NCBI RefSeq assembly: GCF_004000215.1
Contig: NZ_RBVY01000002.1
Span: 248,001-312,000, forward strand
Origin: Nitratireductor alexandrii
GTDB taxonomy: Bacteria > Pseudomonadota > Alphaproteobacteria > Rhizobiales > Rhizobiaceae
DNA length: 64,000 bases
Reading direction: 5' to 3'
Below the pieces are notes generated by a model. That model ran no database searches. It was not told the origin of the DNA and saw nothing but the letters and a program-made list of their open reading frames with translations. This document shows, piece by piece, positions 9,210-17,385 of this stretch. Within the stretch, counting starts at the first letter, position 1; every line of letters starts with the position of its first letter. The translations under genes and the position numbers were made by a program.

Positions 9210-9420
9210 GGCGTTTCCCGTCGCTTCGGCCGCCGGCACGTCGCCGCCGGCGGACCCTGTCAGGCGGCTCTTCGCATGAAGGCGCCCGGGCTGCAAGGCC
9301 GGCCCCGGCCCGCCCGCCGCCATCAACGGATTTATCCCGTGCGGCGCTCCCGGCTTGAAGGCCGGTCCGAAACCGTCCATCTATCGGCACGAGATTTCGC
9401 GACCGGTCCGGAGAGCCATC

Positions 9421-9978
9421 GTGACCATACCAAATGTGATCACCATTCTGCGCTTTTTTCTGGTGCCGGCCGTGGTGTTCGCGCTGCTGACCGACAAGAT
9501 GGGTTGGGCGTTGGCCGGCTTCGTGATCGCCGGCGTGTCCGATGGGGTCGATGGTTTCATCGCCCGTCAGTTCGACCAGCGTTCCGAGCTTGGCGCCTAT
9601 CTCGACCCGATGGCCGACAAGCTGCTCTTGGTGTCGGTTTTCGTCGTGCTCGGCTACATGGGCGAACTGCCTCTATGGCTGGTGATCGCGGCGGTCTCGC
9701 GCGACGCGCTGATCGTGGCGGCGGTGCTGTTGTCGACCATCATGGGCAATCCGGTCGAGGTAAAGCCGCTTTTCGTCTCCAAGGCCAACACCGCCGTCCA
9801 GATCGTTCTGGCGGCGCTGGTTCTGGCGGAACTGGCCTTCGACGGTCAGGCCGGCGCGCTGCGCGGCGCACTGGTCATTGTCTCCGGCCTCTTGACCCTG
9901 GCTTCGGCTGCGGCCTATCTCGTGGCTTGGCTCCGGCACATGAACGATTATGGCGAAAGCGCGAACCCAGGCGAGTGA
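9421..9978 (+). CDS. CDP-alcohol phosphatidyltransferase family membrane protein (PgsA-like)
   Basis: 185 residues, four to six membrane helices. The CDP-alcohol phosphotransferase signature is complete: Asp40, Asp43-Gly44, Ala47-Arg48, Gly57, Asp61 and Asp65. The start is the GTG at 9421 with RBS GGAGAG (9410-9415). Members make phospholipid head-group transfers such as phosphatidylglycerophosphate synthesis. In rhizobia the canonical pgsA usually lies beside uvrC, so this copy between purM and the AI-2E-type gene is probably a paralogue whose substrate is open. Its end overlaps the next start by 29 bases. Confidence 0.85.
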   Translation: MTIPNVITILRFFLVPAVVFALLTDKMGWALAGFVIAGVSDGVDGFIARQFDQRSELGAYLDPMADKLLLVSVFVVLGYMGELPLWLVIAAVSRDALIVAAVLLSTIMGNPVEVKPLFVSKANTAVQIVLAALVLAELAFDGQAGALRGALVIVSGLLTLASAAAYLVAWLRHMNDYGESANPGE

Positions 9979-11083
9979 GAACCACAACGAGGCGTACCGC
10001 GTCGCGGCCGCCTCGCTGCGTCGTCAGGTTCTGTTCTGGATGATCGCGGCCGCGCTGCTGATCCTGTTCCTGCTCATTTTCAGCTCCATCCTGCTGCCCT
10101 TCGTCGCCGGCATGGTGCTGGCCTATTTTCTCGATCCGGTCGCCGACAAGCTGGAAAGCTACGGCCTGTCCAGGCTTGCCGCCACCATCGTCATCCTGAT
10201 CGGGTTTCTGCTTGCCTTCGTGCTGGCGCTGATGGTGATCGTGCCGATCCTGGCGACTCAGCTCGCCGATTTCGGCGCCAAGCTGCCGGACTATTTTTCG
10301 CGCCTTCAGTCCCTGGTCATGAACATCGACCCGGCCTGGCTGGAACGCACGATCGGCGTCAATTCGCAAAGCCTGCGCGAGGCGTTGAGCTCGCTGATCA
10401 GTTCCGGCGCCGGCTTTTTGACCGGGCTGTTCCAGTCGTTGTGGTCGTCGGGCATGGCGATCATCAACATTGCCGGCCTTCTGGTCGTCACCCCGGTGGT
10501 CGCCTTCTACATGCTGCTCGACTGGGATCGGATGATCGAGACCGTCGACGGCTGGGTGCCGCGCGAGCATGTCGGCACGGTGCGCCAGCTCGCCACAGAC
10601 ATCAACACCGCCACCGCCGGCTTCCTGCGCGGGCAGGGCACTTTGTGCCTCATCCTCGGCGTCATGTACGCGGTCGGCCTGACGGTGGTCGGGCTCAATT
10701 TCGGCCTGCTGATCGGTCTGGTCGCCGGGTTGATCAGTTTCATTCCCTACATCGGCTCCCTGGTCGGTCTGACGCTGTCGGTCGGGGTCGCCTTCGTTCA
10801 GTTCTGGCCGGACTGGATGATGGTCGCCGCCGTGGCCGCGATCTTCTTCGGCGGCCAGTTCATCGAGGGCAACATTTTGCAGCCCAAGCTGGTCGGCAAG
10901 AGCGTCGGCCTGCATCCGGTCTGGCTGATGTTCGCGCTGTTCGCCTTCGGCACGCTGTTCGGCTTCGTCGGCCTTTTGATCGCCGTTCCGGCCGCCGCCG
11001 CGGTGGCGGTGCTGGTCCGCTTCGCGCTCGCCCGCTACCTCGCCTCGCCCATGTATCGGGGCCATGGAACGTCCGGCGAGTGA
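9950..11083 (+). CDS. AI-2E/PerM-family membrane transporter
   Basis: 377 residues with about eight hydrophobic helices: an N-terminal pair (LFWMIAAALLILFLLIFSSILLPFVAGMVLAYFLDP), a soluble middle region, and the conserved GLNFGLLIGLVAGLISFIPYIGS helix followed by GNILQPKLVGKSVGLHPVWLM. This is the Pfam AI-2E_transport architecture. Members act as antiporters or exporters and the name does not imply autoinducer-2 transport. It overlaps the pgsA-like gene by 29 bases and abuts or overlaps hdaA, so the three are probably one transcript. Confidence 0.85.
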   Translation: MAKARTQASENHNEAYRVAAASLRRQVLFWMIAAALLILFLLIFSSILLPFVAGMVLAYFLDPVADKLESYGLSRLAATIVILIGFLLAFVLALMVIVPILATQLADFGAKLPDYFSRLQSLVMNIDPAWLERTIGVNSQSLREALSSLISSGAGFLTGLFQSLWSSGMAIINIAGLLVVTPVVAFYMLLDWDRMIETVDGWVPREHVGTVRQLATDINTATAGFLRGQGTLCLILGVMYAVGLTVVGLNFGLLIGLVAGLISFIPYIGSLVGLTLSVGVAFVQFWPDWMMVAAVAAIFFGGQFIEGNILQPKLVGKSVGLHPVWLMFALFAFGTLFGFVGLLIAVPAAAAVAVLVRFALARYLASPMYRGHGTSGE

Positions 11084-11099
11084 CCGGCCGGGTTTGAGA

Positions 11100-11801
11100 A
11101 TGTCCGCTACGCCTCCACCCCGGCAATTGCCGCTCGATCTCGGCCATCGGGCCGACTATTCGCGCGATCACCTGATCGTTTCGGACGCCAACGCGGCCGC
11201 GGTCGCCATGATCGACCGCTGGCCGGACTGGCCCGCGCCGGTGGTCGTCTTGGCGGGGCCGACCGGCTCGGGCAAGACGCATTTGGCCGATATCTGGAGG
11301 GCGCGGGCGGCCGCGATCGCGCCGGCGGTCGGCGATATCGCGGCGGTCGATCCGGCCGTGCTCGCCGAGCGCCCCATCCTGGTCGACGGCATCGCGCCCG
11401 GCGCCTTCGACGAGACGGCGCTGTTTCACCTGATCAACGCCGTACGCGCGGCCGGATCGAGCCTGCTTTTGACCTCGCGTCATTTCCCGGCGGCCTGGGG
11501 CATCGGGCTTGCCGATCTCAACTCCCGCCTGAAGGCGGCGACGCTGGTCGAGATCGGCGAACCGGACGATAGGCTGCTCGCCGGCGTCATCACAAAACTC
11601 TTCGCCGACCGGCAAATCGAGATCGAGCGCCATGTCGTGCAGTATCTGATTGCCCGCATCGAGCGGTCGCTGTCGACCGCGAACCGGGTGGTCGAGCGGC
11701 TCGACCGCGCCGCGATGGAGCAGAAATGCCGGATTTCGCGGGCGCTGGCGGCCCAGGTGATCGGCGCCATGGACGCCGGGCAGGGCGGGCTCGACCTGTG
11801 A
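11100..11801 (+). CDS. hdaA: DnaA-inactivating regulator HdaA
   Basis: 233 residues, related to DnaA domain III. The clamp-binding motif QLPLDL is at residues 9-14, which is how Hda binds the DNA sliding clamp DnaN; Walker A GPTGSGKT is at 53-60; the Walker B region (ILVDGIAPGAFDE) and an arginine-finger-type segment near ANRVVERLDR follow. With DnaN it stimulates ATP hydrolysis by DnaA after initiation and prevents re-replication. An in-frame ATG at 11064 would add 12 residues overlapping the upstream gene; 11100 is preferred because it places the clamp motif at the extreme N-terminus. Confidence 0.9.
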   Translation: MSATPPPRQLPLDLGHRADYSRDHLIVSDANAAAVAMIDRWPDWPAPVVVLAGPTGSGKTHLADIWRARAAAIAPAVGDIAAVDPAVLAERPILVDGIAPGAFDETALFHLINAVRAAGSSLLLTSRHFPAAWGIGLADLNSRLKAATLVEIGEPDDRLLAGVITKLFADRQIEIERHVVQYLIARIERSLSTANRVVERLDRAAMEQKCRISRALAAQVIGAMDAGQGGLDL

Positions 11802-11878
11802 GTGCGGCGGGCCGCGCCGCTGCAAAAGCGGTTGCGGTCGGCGCGCGACCTGTGTATCCCACGGCCTCCGTCCGCAGT

Positions 11879-11955
<77 letters not shown>

Positions 11956-11963
11956 TTTTTTCA

Positions 11964-11976
11964 ATGTACGACCCGG
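11964..11976. repeat. 13-bp repeat downstream of tRNA-Pro (copy 1)
   Basis: ATGTACGACCCGG begins 9 bases after the CCA of tRNA-Pro. The identical 13 bases begin 9 bases after the CCA of tRNA-Arg at 12563, each preceded by a short T-rich stretch ending TTTC or TTTCA. Confidence 0.8.
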
Positions 11977-12132
11977 GTTCGGCCCGCATGATTGACGGCC
12001 GCTCCGGCCGGAGACCGGATGCCGATCTTGCCACGGCCGGCAGATCGCGCGCCGCGCGGGCTTGGCAAACGGCCTGATTCTGGCTAGGGCAGTGCCGACA
12101 GTCGCATTCGCGTCAAAAAGCAGGAAACACCG

Positions 12133-12438
12133 ATGTCTGCCCGCATCTACAGCCCGGCCAAGACCGCCATGCAGTCCGGCAAGGCCAAGACCGGACGCTG
12201 GATTCTCGAATTCGAGCCCGAAAAGCCGCGCAAGATCGATCCGCTGATGGGCTATACCAGCTCGGCCGACATGAAGAGCCAGATCAAGCTCTCCTTCGAG
12301 ACCCGCGAAGAAGCCGTCGCCTACGCTAAGAAACAGGGCGTGGCCTTCCGCGTCGAGGAGCCGAAGGAACTGCGCCGGCGCCAGATTTCCTATGCGGAAA
12401 ATTTCCGCTATGACCGCAAGACGCCCTGGACGCATTAG
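12133..12438 (+). CDS. NADH dehydrogenase accessory subunit, NDUFS4 (18 kDa / AQDQ) family
   Basis: 101 residues. MSARIYSPAKTAMQSGKAKTGRWILEFEP, then the SSADMKSQIKLSFETREEAVAYAKKQG core and a C-terminal NFRYDRKTPWTH segment are the hallmarks of the ETC complex I NDUFS4-like family. This subunit is shared by mitochondrial and alphaproteobacterial complex I and sits at the N-module/Q-module junction. It stands alone between two tRNA genes, away from any nuo operon, as is common in Hyphomicrobiales. Confidence 0.93.
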   Translation: MSARIYSPAKTAMQSGKAKTGRWILEFEPEKPRKIDPLMGYTSSADMKSQIKLSFETREEAVAYAKKQGVAFRVEEPKELRRRQISYAENFRYDRKTPWTH

Positions 12439-12477
12439 AGTGCCCGGGCTGCGCGCGGTGCCGCCGGGCGCCGCGAC

Positions 12478-12554
12478 GGTCCCGTAGCTCAGCTGGATAG
12501 AGCACCGGCCTTCTAAGCCGATGGTCGCAGGTTCGAGTCCTGCCGGGATCGCCA
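12478..12554 (+). tRNA. tRNA-Arg (anticodon TCT)
   Basis: A 77-base cloverleaf with encoded CCA. Acceptor GGTCCCG/CGGGATC contains one G-T pair; D-stem GCTC/GAGC; anticodon loop CTTCTAA (anticodon TCT, 12512-12514); T-stem GCAGG/CCTGC. The outermost anticodon-stem pair is C27-A43, a mismatch, leaving four good pairs. It reads AGA. Confidence 0.96.
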
Positions 12555-12562
12555 GCTATTTC

Positions 12563-12575
12563 ATGTACGACCCGG
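12563..12575. repeat. 13-bp repeat downstream of tRNA-Arg (copy 2)
   Basis: ATGTACGACCCGG, identical to 11964-11976. Here it continues into a segment holding two spaced copies of GGTRACA (12582-12588 and 12606-12612), which has the look of an insertion-sequence end, though no transposase is present. Confidence 0.75.
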
Positions 12576-12659
12576 AGAGATAGGTAACAGATTGTCCCTA
12601 AGACATGGGTGACAACCCCGTGCCGAACGGGTTGTCGATCATCTGCAAGCGTCCGCCGT

Positions 12660-13829
12660 TCAGCCCGATCCGGCCGCCGCCAGCCCGCGCTGGAGGTCGG
12701 CCTTGATGTCGGCGACGTCCTCGAGCCCGATCTGCAGCCGGATCAGCGGGCCGCCATAATCTTTCTTCGCCACCGTGCGGTCGCCGAGCCACACATGCAC
12801 GGCGAGGCTTTCGTAGCCGCCCCAGGAATAGCCGAGCCCGAACAGGGTCAGCGCGTCGAGAAAGGCATGCGCCTTTTCCGTGCCGCCGCCATCGAGCACG
12901 ATCGAGAAAATCCCGCTCGCACCGGAAAAGTCGCGTTTCCAAATCGCGTGGCCGGGATGGCTTTCGAGACCGGGATGCAGCACCCGGGCAACGCCGTCGC
13001 GGCCTTCCAGCCAGTGCGCGAGTTCGAGCGCGCTCTGCTGGTGGCGTTCGAGCCGCACGCCCATCGTGCGCAGGCCGCGCAGCACCTGGTAGACGTCGTC
13101 GGGGCCGGCGCAGGCGCCGAGCGTGTGATGGGTCGCAAGCAGCTTGGGCCAGTGTTCGGCATTGGCCGACACGGTGCCCAAGAGCACGTCGGAATGGCCG
13201 GCGGGATATTTGGTCGCGGCATGGATCGAAATGTCGACGCCGTGCTCGAGCGGGCGAAAATAGACCGGCGTCGCCCAGGTGTTGTCCATCATCACCACCG
13301 CGCCCCATTGCTTGGCCGCCTTGGCGATCGCGGGAATGTCCTGCATCTCGAACGTGTTGGACCCCGGCGCCTCGGTGAACACCACGCGCGTGTTGGACTT
13401 CATCAGCGAGGCGATGCCCGCGCCGATCTCCGGCGCGTAATATTGCACCTCGACGCCGAGCCGGGTGAGCATCGTATCGGCGAAATTGCGGGTCGGATGG
13501 TAGACGGAATCAACGATCAGCACATGGTCCCCGGCCGACAGGAAGGCGAGGAGAGGCACCGTCACCGCCGCCAGGCCGGAGGGTACGACGATCGTGCCGG
13601 CGGAGCCCTCGAGCGCGTCGATCGCCTCGGCCAGCGCATCGCTGGTCGGCGTGCCGCGCGTGCCGTAGGTGTATTTCTGATCGCGCGCGGCCATGGTCGC
13701 GGCGTCGGGGAAAAGCACCGTCGAGGCATGCACGACGGGCGGGTTGACGAATCCGAAAAAGTCGCGCGGATCGTTCCCGCAATGTGTCAGGAGGGTGTTG
13801 ATCCCCGGCGTCGGCGTCTTGGTGTTCAT
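12660..13829 (-). CDS. metC: Cystathionine beta-lyase (PLP-dependent Cys/Met metabolism enzyme)
   Basis: 389 residues. The PLP-binding lysine is Lys207 in SIHAATKYPAGHSDV, with Asp182 (MMDNTW) for the pyridine nitrogen and a Tyr/Arg pair in TYGTRGTPT (54-62). The sequence is closer to MetC than to MetB/MetZ, suggesting cleavage of cystathionine to homocysteine, pyruvate and ammonia. The start at 13829 has a GAGGA-type RBS; the frame is open far upstream but that part overlaps the divergent PAP2 promoter. Family members differ in reaction, so the exact substrate is probable rather than certain. Confidence 0.88.
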   Translation of the reverse strand: MNTKTPTPGINTLLTHCGNDPRDFFGFVNPPVVHASTVLFPDAATMAARDQKYTYGTRGTPTSDALAEAIDALEGSAGTIVVPSGLAAVTVPLLAFLSAGDHVLIVDSVYHPTRNFADTMLTRLGVEVQYYAPEIGAGIASLMKSNTRVVFTEAPGSNTFEMQDIPAIAKAAKQWGAVVMMDNTWATPVYFRPLEHGVDISIHAATKYPAGHSDVLLGTVSANAEHWPKLLATHHTLGACAGPDDVYQVLRGLRTMGVRLERHQQSALELAHWLEGRDGVARVLHPGLESHPGHAIWKRDFSGASGIFSIVLDGGGTEKAHAFLDALTLFGLGYSWGGYESLAVHVWLGDRTVAKKDYGGPLIRLQIGLEDVADIKADLQRGLAAAGSG

Positions 13830-14035
13830 CGGTCCTCGCATGGGTTGCGACCGTGCAAGCCTTAGTCGCGGCGCGGGCGCGAGGCAATATCGCAGGCCGG
13901 CTGAACCAAGGATTGCCCCGCGCTGGCCTTCCCGACGCCGCCAAGGCTTGTCAGGCCGGCGCCGTTTGGTGCATGGCTGGCCGCGCGGACAGGAACCGCG
14001 TTGCACGAAATCGGCAAAAAGGAAAAAGAATCCGG

Positions 14036-14857
14036 ATGACACGAGGTGCAGGTGCGTATTGGGCCTATCTGCGCGAGGCGCATGACCGGTTCTGGGCGCC
14101 GCCGCTCAGGCAGGACGGGGCCTCGGCCTGGTCCAACCGCATGACGCTTGTCGCGGTCGTCGGCGTCTACGCCATCTTCCTGCTGCATTTTTTGGATTCG
14201 ACCCTAATCGACTATGTCCGCAGCACCAGCCCGGTCTTCGTCGATCTCAGCGCCAGGTTCACCGACGTCGCCAAGTCGACGGTCTATCTCGTCGTCGCGC
14301 TGGCGGTATTTTTGCTGGCCGGGGTGGTGGATTGGCGCCGGGCCGAACGGAAATGGAAGCCGGTCTGGGCGAAACTGTCGGGCCAGGCCGGTTTCGTGTT
14401 CCTGGCCGTCGCGGTCTCCGGCCTCTTTACGAATCTGGTCAAACTGATCGTCGGCCGTGCCCGGCCGAAATTCCTCGACACGCTCGGTCCGGCCCATTTC
14501 GATCCGTTTTCGCCCGGTTACGATTTCGCCTCCTTTCCGTCCGGCCACGCCCAGGTGGCCGGCGTCTTGACCATGGTTTTGCTGCTGTGGTTTCCGCGCG
14601 CCGCCGTCGCGATTTTGCCGCTCGGGCTGATCCTGGCTTCGATGCGCATCGGCGTGGCCGCCCACTACCCGACCGACGTCGTCGCCGGCTTCCTGGTGGG
14701 AACGCTTTACACGCTGTTCCTGGCGCGCTGGCTGGCCTTGCGCGGCATCGTGTTTCGCCTGCCGCCGGGGCGTTTTTGGCCCCGTCCGCGTTTCCGCAAG
14801 GCGTTCAGGAGCCTGTGGTCGCGCCCGGTTCGTGCCGGCTCGCCGTTTCGCGGATGA
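14036..14857 (+). CDS. PAP2-family lipid phosphatase, membrane-bound
   Basis: 273 residues, about six membrane helices. All three PAP2 signature motifs are present in order: KLIVGRARP, then FPSGHAQVAG, then RIGVAAHYPTDVVAGF. They carry the catalytic His and Arg residues for dephosphorylating lipid phosphates (undecaprenyl pyrophosphate, phosphatidic acid or PGP). The C-terminus is a basic cytosolic tail. The start at 14036 follows a purine-rich RBS. The substrate is not deducible. Confidence 0.87.
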   Translation: MTRGAGAYWAYLREAHDRFWAPPLRQDGASAWSNRMTLVAVVGVYAIFLLHFLDSTLIDYVRSTSPVFVDLSARFTDVAKSTVYLVVALAVFLLAGVVDWRRAERKWKPVWAKLSGQAGFVFLAVAVSGLFTNLVKLIVGRARPKFLDTLGPAHFDPFSPGYDFASFPSGHAQVAGVLTMVLLLWFPRAAVAILPLGLILASMRIGVAAHYPTDVVAGFLVGTLYTLFLARWLALRGIVFRLPPGRFWPRPRFRKAFRSLWSRPVRAGSPFRG

Positions 14858-14918
14858 GTTGTAGGACCCCGGTTGGCCAAAAACCGCTTCGCAGACCCTC
14901 CAACGGTTTCTAATCCTG

Positions 14919-14949
14919 CCATTCACCCTTGACCAAAAGGTCAGAATGG
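14919..14949. promoter_or_regulatory. Inverted repeat overlapping a possible -35 upstream of aapJ
   Basis: TGACC-AAAA-GGTCA (14930-14943) is a perfect 5-4-5 palindrome, flanked by CCATTC (14919-14924) and its complement GAATGG (14944-14949). The hexamer TTGACC (14929-14934) would serve as a -35, though the -10 region 17 bases on (TTCGAT) is weak. This suggests an operator overlapping the aap promoter; no regulator is assigned. Confidence 0.4.
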
Positions 14950-15095
14950 CCTTCGATGCGCCGGTGAGCGGGAGGTGCAGAACAACGTCCGTCGACACGG
15001 CGTTGGTCCGGGTGGGTTCCGGGCGAAATGCTCAGCTTCCGAGAGGGAAAAACAACGGGGATCGAGACCCCGGGAAAACAGAAAAGGGTTCCATT

Positions 15096-16127
15096 ATGAC
15101 AGCCAAACTTCTGACCGGCGTATTTGGCGCGGCGGTTCTCGGGCTCGCCGCATCCGCAGCATCCGCCGCCACGCTCGACGACGTGAAGTCCAAGGGCTTC
15201 GTCCAGTGCGGCGTCAATACCGGTCTTGCCGGTTTCGCCGCCCCCAACGACCAGGGCGAATGGTCGGGCTTTGACGTCGATATCTGCAAGGCGGTCGCCG
15301 CGGCCGTTTTCGGCGATGCGACCAAGGTGAAGTACACGCCCACCACGGCGAAGGAACGCTTCACCGCGCTGCAGTCCGGCGAGATCGACATGCTGTCGCG
15401 CAATACCACCTGGACGCTCAGCCGCGACACCTCGCTCGGCTTCAACTTTGCCGGCGTCAACTATTATGACGGCCAGGGCTTCATGATCAACGCCAAGAAA
15501 CTGCCCGGCGTCAATTCCGCGCTGCAGCTTTCCGGCGCTTCGGTCTGCGTGCAGACCGGCACCACGACGGAGCTCAATCTCTCCGACTATTTCCGTGCCA
15601 ACAAGATGGAATACAATCCCGTCGTGTTCGAAAAGCTCGAGGAGGTCAACGCCGCCTACGATTCGGGCCGCTGCGACGTCTACACCACCGATCAGTCGGG
15701 CCTGTATTCGATCCGGCTGACCTTGTCGGCGCCCGACGATCACGTGGTGCTTCCCGAGATCATCTCCAAGGAGCCGCTCGGCCCGGTCGTGCGCCAGGGC
15801 GACGACCAATGGTTCGACATCGTCAAGTGGACGCTGAACGCGATGATCATCGCCGAGGAACTCGGCATCACCCAGACCAACGTTGACGAGATGAAGGGAT
15901 CCGACAATCCCGAGATCAAGCGCGTGTTGGGCATGGAGCCGGATTCCACGCTCGCGGCCGATCTCGGTCTCGACAAGGAATGGGTCGTCAACGTCATCAA
16001 GGCGGTCGGCAATTACGGCGAGAGCTTCGAGCGCAATATCGGCCAGGACAGCCCTCTCAAGATCGCCCGTGGCCTGAACCAGCTCTGGACCAAGGGCGGC
16101 ATCCTCTACGCTCCCCCGATCCGCTGA
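15096..16127 (+). CDS. aapJ: General L-amino acid ABC transporter, periplasmic binding protein
   Basis: 343 residues with a Sec signal peptide (about 1-24, ending ASA) and a type-II periplasmic binding fold: VKSKGFVQCGVNTGLAGFA, then the family 3 solute-binding signature WSGFDVDICKAVAAAVFG. The two extra cysteines and SGRCDVYTTDQSGL match AapJ of rhizobia. It delivers a broad range of L-amino acids to the AapQM permease. It is the first gene of aapJQMP and is separated from aapQ by a stable hairpin. Confidence 0.95.
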   Translation: MTAKLLTGVFGAAVLGLAASAASAATLDDVKSKGFVQCGVNTGLAGFAAPNDQGEWSGFDVDICKAVAAAVFGDATKVKYTPTTAKERFTALQSGEIDMLSRNTTWTLSRDTSLGFNFAGVNYYDGQGFMINAKKLPGVNSALQLSGASVCVQTGTTTELNLSDYFRANKMEYNPVVFEKLEEVNAAYDSGRCDVYTTDQSGLYSIRLTLSAPDDHVVLPEIISKEPLGPVVRQGDDQWFDIVKWTLNAMIIAEELGITQTNVDEMKGSDNPEIKRVLGMEPDSTLAADLGLDKEWVVNVIKAVGNYGESFERNIGQDSPLKIARGLNQLWTKGGILYAPPIR

Positions 16128-16142
16128 TCTTTTCCTGGACCA

Positions 16143-16170
16143 CCGGGAGGCGCTCCCACGTGCCTCCCGG
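16143..16170 (+). other. Intercistronic RNA hairpin between aapJ and aapQ
   Basis: CCGGGAGGC (16143-16151) pairs perfectly with GCCTCCCGG (16162-16170) around a 10-base loop, starting 16 bases after the aapJ stop. There is no T tract, so it is better read as an mRNA-stabilising or attenuating element than as a full terminator. Confidence 0.6.
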
Positions 16171-16193
16171 CTATCAGGGTCGGGAGGGATCAG

Positions 16194-17384
16194 ATGGCCA
16201 GTCAGGACACTGTCCGCGACGACGGCGTAGCGAAGGCCTCGTTGCTTTATGACCCGAAGGTTCGCGGGATCGTCTTTCAGGTCCTCGTCTTCGTAGGGTT
16301 GTTCGCGTTCGTCTACTGGATCGTGGGCAACACGATCGAGAATCTCCAGCGTTCCAACATTTCCTCCGGGTTCGGTTTTCTGAGCGGGCGCAGCGGCTTT
16401 GACGTCGCCACCAGCCTGATTGCCTACGATTCGGATTCCACCTATGGCCGCGCGCTCGTCGTCGGCCTGTTGAACACCCTCGTCGTTGCCGTTCTCGGCA
16501 TCTTCACCGCCTCGCTGATCGGCTTCCTGATCGGTGTCGGACGCCTGTCGCGCAACTGGCTGGTGCGCAAGATCTGTACGGTCTATGTCGAGGTGTTCCG
16601 CAATATCCCGCCGCTGCTGGTGATCTTCTTCTGGTATTTCGGCGTCCTGTCCGTGCTGCCGCTGCCACGCGATTCGATCGGCCTGCCCTTCGGCTCCTAT
16701 CTCAACAGTCGCGGCTTTTTCTTCCCCCGGCCGGTCTGGGGCGAAGGCGCCTGGCTGATCGCCCTGTCCTTGGTGGTGGCGCTCGCCATGATCTTTTTCG
16801 TCAGGCGGCGCGCAGTCGCGCGCCAGATGGCGACCGGCCAGCAATTTCCGGTTTTATGGACCTCGCTCGCATTGCTTGTCGGCCTGCCTCTTTTGGCATT
16901 CGCGCTGACCGGCTTCCCGCTCAGCTTCGAGTTTCCGCAATTGTCGACCTTCAATCTGGTCGGTGGCATTTCGGTGAAGCCCGAATTCCTGGCGCTCTAT
17001 CTCGCCCTGTCCTTCTACACCGCCTCCTTCATCGCCGAGATCGTGCGCGCGGGCATTCTCGGCATCAGCAAGGGCCAGACCGAAGCGTCCTATGCCTTGG
17101 GGCTGCGGTCGGGAACGACATTGCGCCTCGTCATCATCCCGCAGGCTTTGCGCATCATCATTCCGCCGCTGACCAGCCAATATCTGAACCTGACCAAGAA
17201 TTCGTCGCTGGCGATCGCGATCGGCTATCCCGATCTGGTCGCCATCGGCGGCACGATCCTCAACCAGACCGGCCAGGCGATCGAGGTCGTCGCCATCTGG
17301 ATGGTCGTCTATCTCGGGCTCAGTCTTGCCACCTCGGTATTCATGAACTGGTTCAACGCCCGTATGGCGCTGGTGGAGCGGTAA
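16194..17384 (+). CDS. aapQ: General L-amino acid ABC transporter, permease AapQ
   Basis: 396 residues, about eight membrane helices, with the binding-protein-dependent permease domain in two parts ([29 protein letters not shown]; then [33 protein letters not shown], the EAA loop that contacts the ATPase). The length and the long insert between the halves are typical of AapQ rather than the 220-residue HisQ type. A GGAGGG RBS lies just upstream. It pairs with AapM in the inner membrane. Confidence 0.95.
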   Translation: MASQDTVRDDGVAKASLLYDPKVRGIVFQVLVFVGLFAFVYWIVGNTIENLQRSNISSGFGFLSGRSGFDVATSLIAYDSDSTYGRALVVGLLNTLVVAVLGIFTASLIGFLIGVGRLSRNWLVRKICTVYVEVFRNIPPLLVIFFWYFGVLSVLPLPRDSIGLPFGSYLNSRGFFFPRPVWGEGAWLIALSLVVALAMIFFVRRRAVARQMATGQQFPVLWTSLALLVGLPLLAFALTGFPLSFEFPQLSTFNLVGGISVKPEFLALYLALSFYTASFIAEIVRAGILGISKGQTEASYALGLRSGTTLRLVIIPQALRIIIPPLTSQYLNLTKNSSLAIAIGYPDLVAIGGTILNQTGQAIEVVAIWMVVYLGLSLATSVFMNWFNARMALVER

Positions 17385-17385
17385 C

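Noticed and set aside
14910-16844. 644-codon open frame antisense to aapJ and aapQ
   Set aside because: Crosses two well-identified genes and the hairpin between them; no family features.
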